A DNA stretch of 64,000 nucleotides from Pseudomonadota bacterium (GCA_023386635.1 JAEWJH010000041.1:1-64000); one strand, 5' to 3'; positions 15,527-24,436 are shown, counted from the first letter of the stretch. The notes: generated by a model not told the origin, from the letters alone. Translations and numbers: made by a program.

Positions 15527-18459
15527 CACGGAGCCCCTGACTTTGCGGAGACCGTGGGGGCACGCGCGCTGGTGTCTCGATGGCTGCGGACCGATTGATG
15601 GGCGATGGCGATCAGCATCAGGACGGTCGCACCTACCACCAGCGCGAACACACCGAGATCGAACAAGAGCGCGCTCGCCACAGGGAGCGCGCCGATCAAC
15701 GGGACATCGATATAGAAGAAGGACGAACTCAGGAACGGTCGGCCGAACAGCCACGCGCCCGCTCCGACGCCGGCCGCCAGAAGAAGCCCTAAGCCCATCC
15801 ACCGCATCGGCAGCACCCGCAACCGGGTTTCGACCCAGATGGTGCCCCGCGCCATGTATTGGACGATAAAGGCGACTCCCATGGTGACGCCGGCGGCAAA
15901 CCCACCGCCCGGAAGATCGTGGCCGCGCAACAGCAAATAAACCGCCGCGGCACCGATCACAGGGAACAGCATTCCCGTGATGAGTGCCGGCACCGCCATC
16001 GCGTCTTTGACGGTATCGTCTTTGACACGGTCGGGATGGCTGTCGTCGAACGCGTTCTGGACCTGTTGCTGTTCCGGCACCGGAATGCTTTCAGCAGCCG
16101 GGCGGAAGCGGCGCAGCAGGGCATAGACGGTGATGGCGACAATGCCGAGAACGGTGATTTCGCCGAACGTGTCGAACGCGCGGAAATCCACCAGAATGAC
16201 GTTGACGATGTTCGTGCCGCCGCCTCGCGTGTAGGCGTTCTCGACAAAAAAGCCGGCGATCGTGTCCGGTTGGGGACGCGTCATGACGAGATAGGACAGG
16301 GCCGCCAGACCCGCCCCTGCCGCGATAGCAAGGGTCATGTCGCGTATCCGGTACCATCGGATGATCCGGCCGCCGCCGGGTAGCGGAGCCACCTCCTGCA
16401 TCCGCTTCGGAAGCCAGCGCAATCCCAGCAAGAGCAGCACGGTCGTCACGGTCTCGACGACCAGTTGGGTGAGTGCAAGGTCAGGCGCCGAAAGCCAGAC
16501 AAAGGTGACGCAGGTTACGAGGCCGGCGCTTCCGAGCAGGATCAGGGCCGCAAGACGATGGAATTTCGCCTGATAAGCCGCCGCTAACGCGCACCCGGCT
16601 CCGATCGCCCAGATGATGGCAAACACGGCATCGAACGATGTGTGGACCGAACTGTCGCTCCCGATCCCCCGCAACCAGAAGGGCGCAACGCCCATCAACA
16701 GCGCGACAAAAACCAGGAGCTGCAGTTGCGACTGCAGGCGGCGCGTTCCCAAAACCATCTCGCACCATCGCGCGAACCGCCATGAGACGGAGACGAGCAC
16801 ATAGTCGAAAACACGATGGCTCTTGATGTGCTGCAACAGCGGCGGGCCTTCGGTGACGAGCAGATAGGAGTGGAGAATGGCGTATATGGCGATGCCGCCC
16901 GCGATCGCCACGAAGCTCATCAACAGTTCGGGCGTGAAGCCGTGCCAGACTGCTAAGTTAAAGTGGGGAATCTCCGGACCGAGCACCGCATGTAGCGCGG
17001 TTTGCAGCAAGGGCCCGACGGTCAGGGCGGGGATAATGCCGACCACGAGACAGGTAAGCACGAGAAGCTCGGCCGGAAACCGCATGAGGAAAGGCGGCTC
17101 CTGCGGCGTGCGCGGCAGATCCTGCGGCGGCGGGCCAAAAAAGACGTCGCGGATGAAACGCAGCGAATAGGCGACGGTGAACATGCTCGCGATGGTGACC
17201 ACGTAAGGCAGCGCCTGGTCCACCAGCGAGTTGTTGTGGATTTCGATGGTCTCAGCGAAGAACATTTCCTTTGAAATAAAGCCGTTCAGCAACGGCACGC
17301 CGGCCATGGCAGCGGCCGCAACCATCGCGAGAGTCGCAGTGATCGGCATGAAGCGACGCAGGCCGCTGAGGCGGCGGATGTCCCGCGTGCCAGTTTCGTG
17401 ATCGATGATCCCGGCGGCCATGAACAGCGATGCCTTGAACGTCGCGTGGTTCATGATGTGGAAGATCGCCGCGACCTGACCCAGCGGCGTGTCGAGACCG
17501 ATGAGCAGGGTAATCAGCCCGAGATGGCTGATGGTCGAATAGGCCAACAGACCCTTCAGGTCTTGCTGGAACAGGGCGATGAACGCGCCGACGATGAATG
17601 TGATCAATCCCGTGGAAGCCACGAGCCAGAGCCATTCATTGGTCCCACCCAGCGCTGGCCACAGCCGCACCAGCAGGAAGACACCGGCTTTCACCATCGT
17701 CGCTGAATGCAGATAGGCGGAGACCGGCGTCGGCGCCGCCATCGCGTTGGGCAGCCAGAAATGGAAGGGAAACTGCGCGCTCTTGGTCAGCGCGCCAATG
17801 ACGACGAGCACGAGGGCAGGCACATAAAGCGAATGAGAGCGGATCGTCGGCCCCGCGGCGAGGACGCGATCGAGGTCATAGGTGCCGACGATATGGCCGA
17901 GAATGAGGACTCCGGCGAAAAGCGCGAGCCCTCCGGCGGAGGTGACCACCAGCGCCATGCGGGCACCGAGCCGGGCCTGCGCGTTCTGGTACCAGTAGCC
18001 GATCAGCAGAAACGAGAACAGACTGGTCAGTTCCCAGCAGAACACCAGCTGAATCAGATTGCCGGACAGAACGATGCCGAGCATCGCTCCCATAAAGGCA
18101 AGCAGGAACGCAAAGAAGCGCGGCACGGGATCCGCCGGCGAGAGGTAGTAGCGCGCATAGACGATGACCAGCAGCCCGATACTCGTGATCAACGCCGCGA
18201 GCAGCCACGCAAAGCCGTCCATCCGCAGCTGGAAGTCGAGCCCTAGCTCGGGAATCCAGGGGATCGTGTACCGAAGCACTTTCCCGTCGACGACATCGCG
18301 GTAGCCGGCCACGGTCAGAACGAGACAGATAAACGCCACAACGGCGGCCAGGAAGGCGCCGGCATTTCGCGCATCGTGACGGCAGAATGCGACCAGACAA
18401 CTCCCGATAAAAGGAAGAAGTATGATGGCCGTCAGCAACATTTCCGGCGGAATCGTCAT
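15526..18459 (-). CDS. mrpA: Fused Na+/H+ or K+/H+ antiporter subunits A and B
   Basis: A 977-residue membrane protein. Residues 1 to about 500 are the NuoL-like antiporter core (F-C-W-E-L-T-S-L-F-S-F-L-L, K-S-A-Q-F-P-F-H-F-W-L-P, Y-S-T-I-S-H-L-G, P-L-L-N-G-F-I-S-K-E). The middle holds the MrpA C-terminal part (T-Q-L-V-V-E-T-V-T-T-V-L-L) and the last 150 residues are MrpB-like (L-R-G-H-D-L-P-G-G-G-F-A-A-G). A+B fusion is the group-2 arrangement, as in rhizobial Pha systems linked to K+ efflux and pH adaptation. First gene of the operon; no regulator adjoins it. Confidence 0.93.
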   Translation of the reverse strand: MTIPPEMLLTAIILLPFIGSCLVAFCRHDARNAGAFLAAVVAFICLVLTVAGYRDVVDGKVLRYTIPWIPELGLDFQLRMDGFAWLLAALITSIGLLVIVYARYYLSPADPVPRFFAFLLAFMGAMLGIVLSGNLIQLVFCWELTSLFSFLLIGYWYQNAQARLGARMALVVTSAGGLALFAGVLILGHIVGTYDLDRVLAAGPTIRSHSLYVPALVLVVIGALTKSAQFPFHFWLPNAMAAPTPVSAYLHSATMVKAGVFLLVRLWPALGGTNEWLWLVASTGLITFIVGAFIALFQQDLKGLLAYSTISHLGLITLLIGLDTPLGQVAAIFHIMNHATFKASLFMAAGIIDHETGTRDIRRLSGLRRFMPITATLAMVAAAAMAGVPLLNGFISKEMFFAETIEIHNNSLVDQALPYVVTIASMFTVAYSLRFIRDVFFGPPPQDLPRTPQEPPFLMRFPAELLVLTCLVVGIIPALTVGPLLQTALHAVLGPEIPHFNLAVWHGFTPELLMSFVAIAGGIAIYAILHSYLLVTEGPPLLQHIKSHRVFDYVLVSVSWRFARWCEMVLGTRRLQSQLQLLVFVALLMGVAPFWLRGIGSDSSVHTSFDAVFAIIWAIGAGCALAAAYQAKFHRLAALILLGSAGLVTCVTFVWLSAPDLALTQLVVETVTTVLLLLGLRWLPKRMQEVAPLPGGGRIIRWYRIRDMTLAIAAGAGLAALSYLVMTRPQPDTIAGFFVENAYTRGGGTNIVNVILVDFRAFDTFGEITVLGIVAITVYALLRRFRPAAESIPVPEQQQVQNAFDDSHPDRVKDDTVKDAMAVPALITGMLFPVIGAAAVYLLLRGHDLPGGGFAAGVTMGVAFIVQYMARGTIWVETRLRVLPMRWMGLGLLLAAGVGAGAWLFGRPFLSSSFFYIDVPLIGALPVASALLFDLGVFALVVGATVLMLIAIAHQSVRSHRDTSARAPTVSAKSGAP

Positions 18460-18660
18460 GCCTTGCCGCTTCGAGAGTTCCAGTTCATTCCAAATATCAT
18501 GAATTGCGAGGCGACAGGGCAGGCATCGTCATTGACGTTCGTACCGACAAATCGTCGCGGGGGATGAAGATCCGGGCATTCATCCCAGGCAGCGACCCAC
18601 ACCGGCGCGCCTGGCTGGAATCAAACTTCCTGTATGCTTCTGAAAAGGCTCTCCTCAGCG
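18460..18660. other. Leader region of the Mrp operon, no gene seen
   Basis: About 200 bases between the mrpA start and the recombinase remnant. It should contain the Mrp promoter. A short plus-strand frame across it (ending at 18692) lacks family similarity and a ribosome site. Confidence 0.4.
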
Positions 18661-19310
18661 TTATTGCGCCACGAGGGGATCCTCATCCGTAGGGCCGCGA
18701 CGGCGCTCCGAAGGTTTCGCCTTCAGGTCGATGGTGACGCGCGCGGCGACATTCTCAGTCAATCGCCGGTTGGCGGCGCCCCAGCCAAAGACGGCTCGGA
18801 CCTGAGCAAGGGGGCTGTCGCGGATGCTCTTCGCGTTCAATCACTTTCGACAAGAGCGCCCTTCCAGCGAACCACATCGTCCATCGTGACGCGCTGCGCA
18901 TCGTCGCCCGGGAAACAGCGCAAGCTGGTGGAACACGCGCATCCAAAGATAGACAGGCTTCTCTGTCGGTTGGGTGTCCTTGGCCCAGCCATCCAGGAGC
19001 TGGCCGAACTTAACCTCGGGCTTCTGAGCCGGCCGCGACACCCGGGCTGCTTCGCACGCGGGACTTCGGGAGGATCGCCGTACAATCCGGCGGCATCCTG
19101 CTGAAGAGTGCGCCCGGCGCGCTGCATAGACACGGCCATCGCCTTGACGAGCTTGTCGCGCCCCTGTTGTCGACGATCAAACCATCGGCAGCCACAGCTC
19201 GTCGGCGCGCGCGTTGCAGCCTTACCCCACAATTGGGCGCAGATCGTCCGGTACGCGCTTGCGCAGCCAGAAGATACTCGTCTCAGGATGCCGCCGCCCG
19301 GCACGTGTCA
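18661..19310 (-). pseudogene. Tyrosine recombinase (integrase) remnant with several frameshifts
   Basis: Three frames on the minus strand join into an integrase lacking its catalytic domain. Near 19290-19230: ETSIFWLRKRVPDDLRPIVG, the arm-binding start. Near 19015-18905: K-F-G-Q-L-L-D-G-W-A-K-D, Y-L-W-M-R-V-F-H-Q-L-A-L-F-P-G, then after a shift D-D-A-Q-R-V-T-M-D-D-V-V-R-W-K. Near 18840-18663: K-S-I-R-D-S-P-L-A-Q-V-R-A-V-F-G-W, N-R-R-L-T-E-N-V-A and a TAA. No R-H-R-Y catalytic residues remain. It starts about 100 bases beyond the 3' end of a tRNA-Ser gene, the classic position for an island integrase. Confidence 0.8.
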
Positions 19311-19408
19311 TTGCCAAAGCCATGTGTGCCACCCGTGGGTACCAATCGGGCAGCGCAAAACCCTTGTTCGACAAGGATATTTTTAAAATCAATGACTTGG
19401 CGTGTGTC

Positions 19409-19498
19409 TGGCGGAGAGGGAGGGATTCGAACCCCCGATACCCTTGCGAGTATGCCGCATTTCGAGTGCGGTGCTTTCAACCACTCAGCCACCTCTCC
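19409..19498 (-). tRNA. tRNA-Ser (anticodon CGA)
   Basis: Reading on the minus strand from 19498: acceptor GGAGAGG, D-arm, anticodon stem-loop GCACTCGAAATGC with anticodon CGA, a long variable arm (class II, as for Ser), T-arm GGGGGTTCGAATCCC, then CCTCTCC, discriminator G and an encoded CCA. Acceptor halves pair perfectly. The gene's 3' end faces the integrase remnant, so it is the probable attachment site. Confidence 0.95.
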
Positions 19499-19753
19499 AT
19501 CAGGGGTCGGCGGGGCGCACGGCCCCGGAGCGGACGCCGCTATCTAGCCAAGCAGGCCCGTACAGGCAAGGACAGACACGGCCGGGATCGGCTATAATGT
19601 TGGCTTATCGACCCCGCACCGGCAGCGCCGCGGCGACCTACGGAGCTTGGTGTGGGGATTGGACCGCGGAGCAAGACTGAAGGCGAAATCTGAGGGCCGG
19701 TCCCCCGGGGCCACACCGTGCGACACCACCTTGAGGCCGGAAACACCTCGCTG

Positions 19754-19849
19754 ACGATCAACCACCATGATCACCCGCCCATAATCACCCGCCCATGATC
19801 CCTCACCTACGATCCCTCGTCCGTGATTCCCGTCTATGACCATCCAACC
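19754..19849 (+). repeat. Degenerate 14-bp tandem repeat ending at the sensor kinase start codon
   Basis: Seven units of 13-14 bases: 19754 ACGATCAACCACC, 19767 ATGATCACCCGCCC, 19781 ATAATCACCCGCCC, 19795 ATGATCCCTCACCT, 19809 ACGATCCCTCGTCC, 19823 GTGATTCCCGTCT, 19836 ATGACCATCCAACC. Units begin with ATG, ATA, ACG or GTG. The next base, 19850, is the likely ATG of the kinase. Two adjacent units differ by only one base. The array occupies the place where a ribosome site would be expected. Confidence 0.75.
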
Positions 19850-21394
19850 ATGACCCTGTTGGAGCGGACATTTCCCTGGCGCCAGCTGCTGGCCGTCACA
19901 TTGATGGTCGGCACCGTCGCGCTCGTCAGTTATGTGCTGGTGGCGCAAACCGGATTGAGCCGCGGCACGGTACTGTTCGTGGTCCCGGTGCTGGTCGCCG
20001 CGGCGCGTTGGGGCGTGCTGCCCGCCGTCGTCGCCGCCGCGCTCGGCACCGCAGCCTCCGCCTTCTTCTTCTATCCGCCGCTCTACACCTTCTGGGTCAG
20101 CGATCCGCAGGAGGTCATCAATCTCTGCCTCTTTCTGATCGTCGCCGTGGTCACCGGCCATCTGGCGACCCAGTTGCGTACCCAGGCCGAACTCGCCCGG
20201 CAGCGCGAGATCGAGATGCGCGACCTTTATGCCTTTTCACGCCGTCTCGCCGCCGCCTTCGCCGTGTCCGACATTCACGCGGCGATCGAGGACCACCTCG
20301 CTAATGTGATGCAACACCGCGTGGTCCTGTTCCCGGCGGCGCGTGACGAGGTCGAGGGCAGCACCGCCCGGCGCCATCCCGATGCGGTGCCGCTGCCGGT
20401 GCGCCATGTGGTCGGCAATCTCAGCGCGGGCGGCGCACCGCCGGCCGAAGGCGTCAGCGTCGCTGACGACAGCGGCAATTTCTGGCTGGTGCGCGCGATC
20501 TCGCCGAAGACCGCGGCGTTCGGCATGATCGCCGTCGATCTAGGCAAGGCGTCGCAGCCCGAACTGGAAGAGCATCGCGCGCACATCAATCATGTGCTTG
20601 CCGATGCCGATGCGACGCTGGAGCGGCTCGGCGTCGGCAACGCGATCAACGAAGCACGGATGCGCTCGCAGACCGACCAGTTCCGCGAGGCGCTGATCGG
20701 CTCGGTGTCGCACGAATTGCGCACGCCGCTCGCCTCGATCCTCGGCGCCGCTACGGTTCTGTCGGCCGCTCCCGCCGTGGCCGGCGACAGCAAATTGTCG
20801 GCGCTGGCAAACGACGTGCGCGACGAAGCGGAACGGCTCAACCACGACATTCAGAATCTGCTCGACGCGACGCGCATCAGCAGCAATGGCGTCAAGCCGC
20901 GCAATGAATGGACGGACCCCGCCGACATCATCAATTCCGCGGTGGAACGCTGCCGGCGCCGCATCGGCTCGCGGCAGCTGACCCTCGACGTGCCGAACGA
21001 TCTGCCGCTCGTGTATGTCGATTCCGCGCTGGTGACACAGGCGCTGGTGCAGGTGTTCGATAACGCCGCCAAATATTCGCCGCCGCAATCGCAGATCGCA
21101 TTATGGGTGCGCGCGCAGAAAGGCGAGTTGATCTTCGCCGTCAAGGACGAAGGCATCGGCCTCACCGAGCAGGAAAAGCTCCGGTTGTGGGATCGCTTCT
21201 TCCGCGGCGAGCGCCACATCAACGTGACCAGCGGCTCGGGCCTCGGCCTGTGGATCGCGCACGCCTTTGTCGCCGCCAATGGCGGACGGATTTTTGCTGA
21301 GAGCCCGGGCGTCGGCCGCGGCACGACCGTTTCAATCGAACTGCCTGTCACCCAGGCCGCAGTCACGCAATTCGAAGGTGATACCGATGAATAA
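19850..21394 (+). CDS. KdpD-like sensor histidine kinase lacking the N-terminal KdpD domain
   Basis: About 514 residues. N-terminal third: four hydrophobic helices of DUF4118 type, as in KdpD. Then a helical linker, a GAF-like segment, the HisKA box S-V-S-H-E-L-R-T-P-L (His near residue 288) and the ATPase boxes F-D-N-A-A-K-Y-S-P, V-K-D-E-G-I-G-L and G-S-G-L-G-L-W-I-A. Full KdpD has about 380 extra N-terminal residues (KdpD sensor plus USP), missing here. The start is uncertain: GTG at 19823 is in frame but lies inside the tandem repeat. It overlaps the response regulator gene by eight bases. Input signal unknown; K+ or turgor is suggested by homology only. Confidence 0.85.
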   Translation: MTLLERTFPWRQLLAVTLMVGTVALVSYVLVAQTGLSRGTVLFVVPVLVAAARWGVLPAVVAAALGTAASAFFFYPPLYTFWVSDPQEVINLCLFLIVAVVTGHLATQLRTQAELARQREIEMRDLYAFSRRLAAAFAVSDIHAAIEDHLANVMQHRVVLFPAARDEVEGSTARRHPDAVPLPVRHVVGNLSAGGAPPAEGVSVADDSGNFWLVRAISPKTAAFGMIAVDLGKASQPELEEHRAHINHVLADADATLERLGVGNAINEARMRSQTDQFREALIGSVSHELRTPLASILGAATVLSAAPAVAGDSKLSALANDVRDEAERLNHDIQNLLDATRISSNGVKPRNEWTDPADIINSAVERCRRRIGSRQLTLDVPNDLPLVYVDSALVTQALVQVFDNAAKYSPPQSQIALWVRAQKGELIFAVKDEGIGLTEQEKLRLWDRFFRGERHINVTSGSGLGLWIAHAFVAANGGRIFAESPGVGRGTTVSIELPVTQAAVTQFEGDTDE

Positions 21395-22157
21395 GACCGC
21401 CCCTGTCGTGCTGGTCATCGACGACGAAGTGCAGATCCGCCGCTTCCTGCGCACCGGCTTCGAGCTCAACGGCTTCGTCGTGTACGAGGCCGGCACCGGC
21501 AACGAAGCGATCCGCATGCTGACCCAGCGGCCGGTGGATCTGGTGATCGTCGATCTCGGCTTGCCCGACACCGACGGCGCCGAGGTGGTGGAAAGCATCC
21601 GCGCCTGGTCCACCGTGCCGGTGATCGTGCTGTCGGTTCGCTCCAGCGAAACCGAGAAGGTGCACCTGCTCGAACTCGGCGCCGACGATTATGTGGTCAA
21701 GCCGTTCGGCATGGCGGAGTTGCTGGCGCGCGTGCGCGTCGCGCTGCGCCGGCAGAGCCGCGCGCAGAGCGGCGAGCCGATCGTGCGGATCGGCCCCCTC
21801 AGCATCGACCTCGCCGCGCGTGCGGTGTCGCTCAATGACAAGCGCCTGATGCTGACGCCCAAGGAATATCGGCTGCTGCAGGTGCTGGCGCAGCACGCCG
21901 GCAACGTGGTGACCCACCAGCATCTCCTCAAAGATGTGTGGGGCTCGATCCACGTCCACGACACGCATTATCTGCGCATCTTCGTGCGCAAGCTGCGCCA
22001 GAAGATCGAGGCCGATCCGAACAGCCCGAAGATCCTGGTGACGGAATTGGGCGTCGGCTACCGCCTCGCCCAGACCCTCGACGCCGAGATGCCGGCCTGG
22101 CCCGAGGCGGGCGCGCCGGGCGAGCCCTCGGACAAGGCTGAGGCCAAGACAGAGTAG
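21387..22157 (+). CDS. KdpE-like OmpR-family response regulator
   Basis: A 256-residue regulator. REC domain residues 8-120 with acidic pocket D12/D13, phospho-acceptor D56 (V-I-V-D-L-G-L-P-D), switch S and K in V-V-K-P-F-G. Residues 130-230 form the winged helix (L-T-P-K-E-Y-R-L-L, Y-L-R-I-F-V-R-K-L-R-Q-K-I, G-V-G-Y-R-L). The I-V-L-S-V-R and G-M-A-E-L-L-A-R-V-R segments are KdpE-like. A 25-residue acidic/proline tail follows. Translationally coupled to the kinase. No kdpFABC operon adjoins, so its targets are elsewhere or the system has been repurposed. Confidence 0.88.
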   Translation: MNKTAPVVLVIDDEVQIRRFLRTGFELNGFVVYEAGTGNEAIRMLTQRPVDLVIVDLGLPDTDGAEVVESIRAWSTVPVIVLSVRSSETEKVHLLELGADDYVVKPFGMAELLARVRVALRRQSRAQSGEPIVRIGPLSIDLAARAVSLNDKRLMLTPKEYRLLQVLAQHAGNVVTHQHLLKDVWGSIHVHDTHYLRIFVRKLRQKIEADPNSPKILVTELGVGYRLAQTLDAEMPAWPEAGAPGEPSDKAEAKTE

Positions 22158-22419
22158 CCGAGACCGAGGAGCGCCCCGTCCGGGACGACGGTTTCCGGGC
22201 CCCGAAAACCCGGCCCGAAGGCCCAGTCCGAAGGCCCGTTTTCTTGACTCATCGGCCTGATGCCCCCATAAGCATCCCGCGCGGCGGGCCTCACGGCCCG
22301 CTGATGCTGTTTGGGCTTGGCTGATCGATAGCTAACCCATTGAAAAACATAACTTTCGACTGAAAGAAGCCGGTCCGGGATGGTCCCGAGCGCCGGGGTT
22401 GAACACGAAAGAAAGAACG

Positions 22420-22818
22420 ATGTTCGCAGTCATCAAGACCGGCGGTAAGCAATATCGCGTTGCCGCGGAAGACGTGATCCGGGTCGACCGGGTCGAGGGC
22501 GAGCCGGGTTCGGTCGTCCAGTTCGGCGAAGTCCTGGCCGTGGGCGGGGACAAGCCGCAGGTCGGCGTCCCGCTGGTGTCGGGCGCCACCGTCGCGGGCG
22601 AGCTCCTCGAGCACAGCCGCGGCGACAAGGTGATCGCTTTCAAGAAGCGGCGCCGCAAGAATTCCCGCCGCAAGCGGGGCTACCGGCACGAGTTTTCGGT
22701 GATCCGCATCACCGAGATCCTGACCGATGGCAAGAAGCCGTCGGACAAGGCGCCGCCCCGCCCGAAGCGGGAAAAGAAGGTCGCCGCAGCCCCGGCGAGC
22801 GCGGAAGCCAACAAGTAA
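22420..22818 (+). CDS. rplU: 50S ribosomal protein L21
   Basis: A 132-residue ribosomal protein starting M-F-A-V-I-K-T-G-G-K-Q-Y-R-V, the universal L21 N-terminus. The conserved C-terminal R-R-R-K-N-S-R-R-K-R-G-Y-R-H-E region is present, followed by a lysine/alanine-rich extension usual in alphaproteobacteria. First gene of the rplU-rpmA pair. The start at 22420 is set by homology; a GAAAGAA stretch precedes it. Confidence 0.97.
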   Translation: MFAVIKTGGKQYRVAAEDVIRVDRVEGEPGSVVQFGEVLAVGGDKPQVGVPLVSGATVAGELLEHSRGDKVIAFKKRRRKNSRRKRGYRHEFSVIRITEILTDGKKPSDKAPPRPKREKKVAAAPASAEANK

Positions 22819-22870
22819 GTGATTCCGTCACGGAATCGGTGTAGATAGAGACAGAATTCGAGAGGCCATC

Positions 22871-23143
22871 ATGGCACACAAAAAAGCAGGCGGATCTTCG
22901 CGCAACGGCCGTGACTCGGCCGGCAAGCGCCTTGGCCTCAAGGCCTCCGGCGACCAGCAGGTCATTGCCGGCAACATCATCGTGCGTCAGCGCGGTACCC
23001 AGTGGCATCCGGGCCGCAATGTCGGCATGGGCCGTGACCACACGCTGTTCGCTCTCACCAACGGAAAAGTCCAGTTCGCCACGAAAAGCAAAGGCCGCTG
23101 TTACGTGTCCGTCGTACCGACGATGGAAGCTGCGGCCGAATAG
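22871..23143 (+). CDS. rpmA: 50S ribosomal protein L27
   Basis: A 90-residue protein, [16 protein letters not shown], with G-V-K-like K-R-L-G-L-K and the conserved I-I-V-R-Q-R-G-T and [15 protein letters not shown]27 reaches the peptidyl-transferase centre. It follows rplU by 52 bases and is itself followed by a strong terminator. Confidence 0.97.
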   Translation: MAHKKAGGSSRNGRDSAGKRLGLKASGDQQVIAGNIIVRQRGTQWHPGRNVGMGRDHTLFALTNGKVQFATKSKGRCYVSVVPTMEAAAE

Positions 23144-23206
23144 ACGGTGGATCAAATCGAGGTCCGCCGGTGTTTCGTCAAACCCGGTGGCCCTCAAAGG
23201 GCTCGA

Positions 23207-23246
23207 AGAGGGGGAGACGGGACACCGTCTCCCCCTCTCTCTTTTT
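23207..23246 (+). terminator. Intrinsic terminator of rplU-rpmA
   Basis: A 14-bp perfect stem (AGAGGGGGAGACGG at 23207-23220 with 23225-23238), 4-base loop GACA, followed by CTCT and five Ts (23242-23246). Clear Rho-independent structure. Its downstream arm ends just before the next gene's start at 23265. Confidence 0.85.
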
Positions 23247-23264
23247 GCAACGGAGCCCTGTGCC

Positions 23265-23867
23265 ATGACCCTGCTCGAAAGACCGCTCTCGGAGAGCTAC
23301 CGGGAAACCAGCCCTGTCGTCCTTGAGACCAAGCGGCTGACCCTGCGCGCGCCGCGCCTCAAGGACGCTAAAACGGTAGCCATGCTCGCGAATGATCGCC
23401 GCATCGCCGAGAACACCGCGCGCATTCCGCATCCTTACAAACTGTCGGACGCCGAAGGATTCCTGGCCCGCGCCAACACCGCCGGCGGCGAAACCGCATT
23501 TCTCATCACGCTGCGCGACAATAAAGTGATCGGCTCGTGCGGCCTGATGGCGCTCGACGGCCAGCCGCCCGAACTCGGCTACTGGCTCGGCGTCGATTAC
23601 TGGGGCAAAGGCTACGCCACCGAAGCCATGCACGCGGTGATCGATCACGCCTTCACCGATCTCGATTGCGACGCGCTGCAGGCCGGTGCGCGCGTGACCA
23701 ATCCCGCGTCGCGCCGCGTGCTGGAGAAGTGCGGCTTCCAGTGGACCGGCGTCGGTCTCTATCGCATCCGCGCGCTCGCGAGTTCCGCGCCGATCGACCG
23801 GTTCCGGCTCGATCGCGGCATCTGGCATTCGCTGAAGACCTGGGGCCGCGCACGCAAGCAAAGCTGA
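23265..23867 (+). CDS. GNAT-family N-acetyltransferase (RimJ/RimL type)
   Basis: A 200-residue enzyme. It begins L-E-T-K-R-L-T-L-R-A-P, the RimJ-like beta-1 strand. The GNAT core shows I-G-S-C-G-L, L-G-Y-W-L, the acetyl-CoA loop Y-W-G-K-G-Y-A-T-E-A, and V-T-N-P-A-S-R-R-V-L-E-K-C-G-F. Substrate unknown; relatives acetylate ribosomal protein N-termini or small molecules. It follows rpmA but after a terminator, so it is separately expressed or read through. Confidence 0.88.
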   Translation: MTLLERPLSESYRETSPVVLETKRLTLRAPRLKDAKTVAMLANDRRIAENTARIPHPYKLSDAEGFLARANTAGGETAFLITLRDNKVIGSCGLMALDGQPPELGYWLGVDYWGKGYATEAMHAVIDHAFTDLDCDALQAGARVTNPASRRVLEKCGFQWTGVGLYRIRALASSAPIDRFRLDRGIWHSLKTWGRARKQS

Positions 23868-23899
23868 TCGGGTCGCGCGACACGATTGACAAGGATGCG

Positions 23900-23932
23900 G
23901 GCGGCATGCGCGAGCGTGCCGCCTGTTATTTT
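23900..23932 (+). terminator. Probable terminator of the acetyltransferase gene
   Basis: GGCGGCA (23900-23906) pairs with TGCCGCC (23917-23923) around a 10-base loop and is followed by a T-rich stretch (tgttatttta). Confidence 0.55.
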
Positions 23933-24436
23933 AGCCGTCGCTCGCACGCGGGTTTTTTGCGCGGCAAATTTGCGGCGCTTTGCGCCAGAGTTTCATCGCG
24001 AATTTTTGCGCGCTGCCGCAAGCAGGATATGTTGACTCGCTCACGCATCGGGCGCAGAATTTTCATGTCACGTGAGACGGCACCGCTGAACGTCATGTGC
24101 GTTCGAAGAACCCCTGAGTGCGGCGTGTGCGTTTCACCAGCGAGGCTCTAACGCGGAGGAGTGCATGCCACCGGCGCAGCAAGGCCGCGACGATCGCTCC
24201 GGCACCGTTCGGACCAGAGCGTAGCGGCCAAACCCCACGAACAACGCGCCGCGAGCGGGTCCAGTTGAATCTGGATGATGGGCCGCATCAGTCAGGCAAG
24301 GCCCAACCTCACCCGCTCCCTGCAGCGTTTCCTTTTGTCGATCGTGTCGTGAATCTGTTGACGCCGACTCTATTCAACGCGGCGAGCACGATTCAACGCG
24401 GCACGCGTCCGTTTGCTCAGAACAAAATCAATCGCA
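23933..24436. other. 500-base intergenic region, no convincing gene
   Basis: Lies between convergent acetyltransferase and DMT permease genes. It contains only short frames without family similarity; one 19-codon ORF at 24165 has a GGAGGAG site upstream but nothing else to support it. The sequence around 23940-24060 is less GC-rich than its surroundings. Confidence 0.4.

Noticed and set aside
15186..15563. Upstream extension of mrpD to give 665 residues
   Set aside because: The extra part overlaps mrpC in another frame and lacks family similarity. The ATG overlapping the mrpC stop gives the usual MrpD length.
18504..18692. A 62-codon plus-strand ORF between mrpA and the integrase remnant
   Set aside because: It overlaps the 3' end of the recombinase remnant on the other strand, has no ribosome site and no recognised family.
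19754..19849. CRISPR array
   Set aside because: Units are contiguous 14-mers with no spacers and no cas genes nearby; it is a simple tandem repeat.
24165..24224. A 19-codon ORF with a GGAGGAG site
   Set aside because: Too short, no hydrophobic or conserved pattern, and no context to support it.
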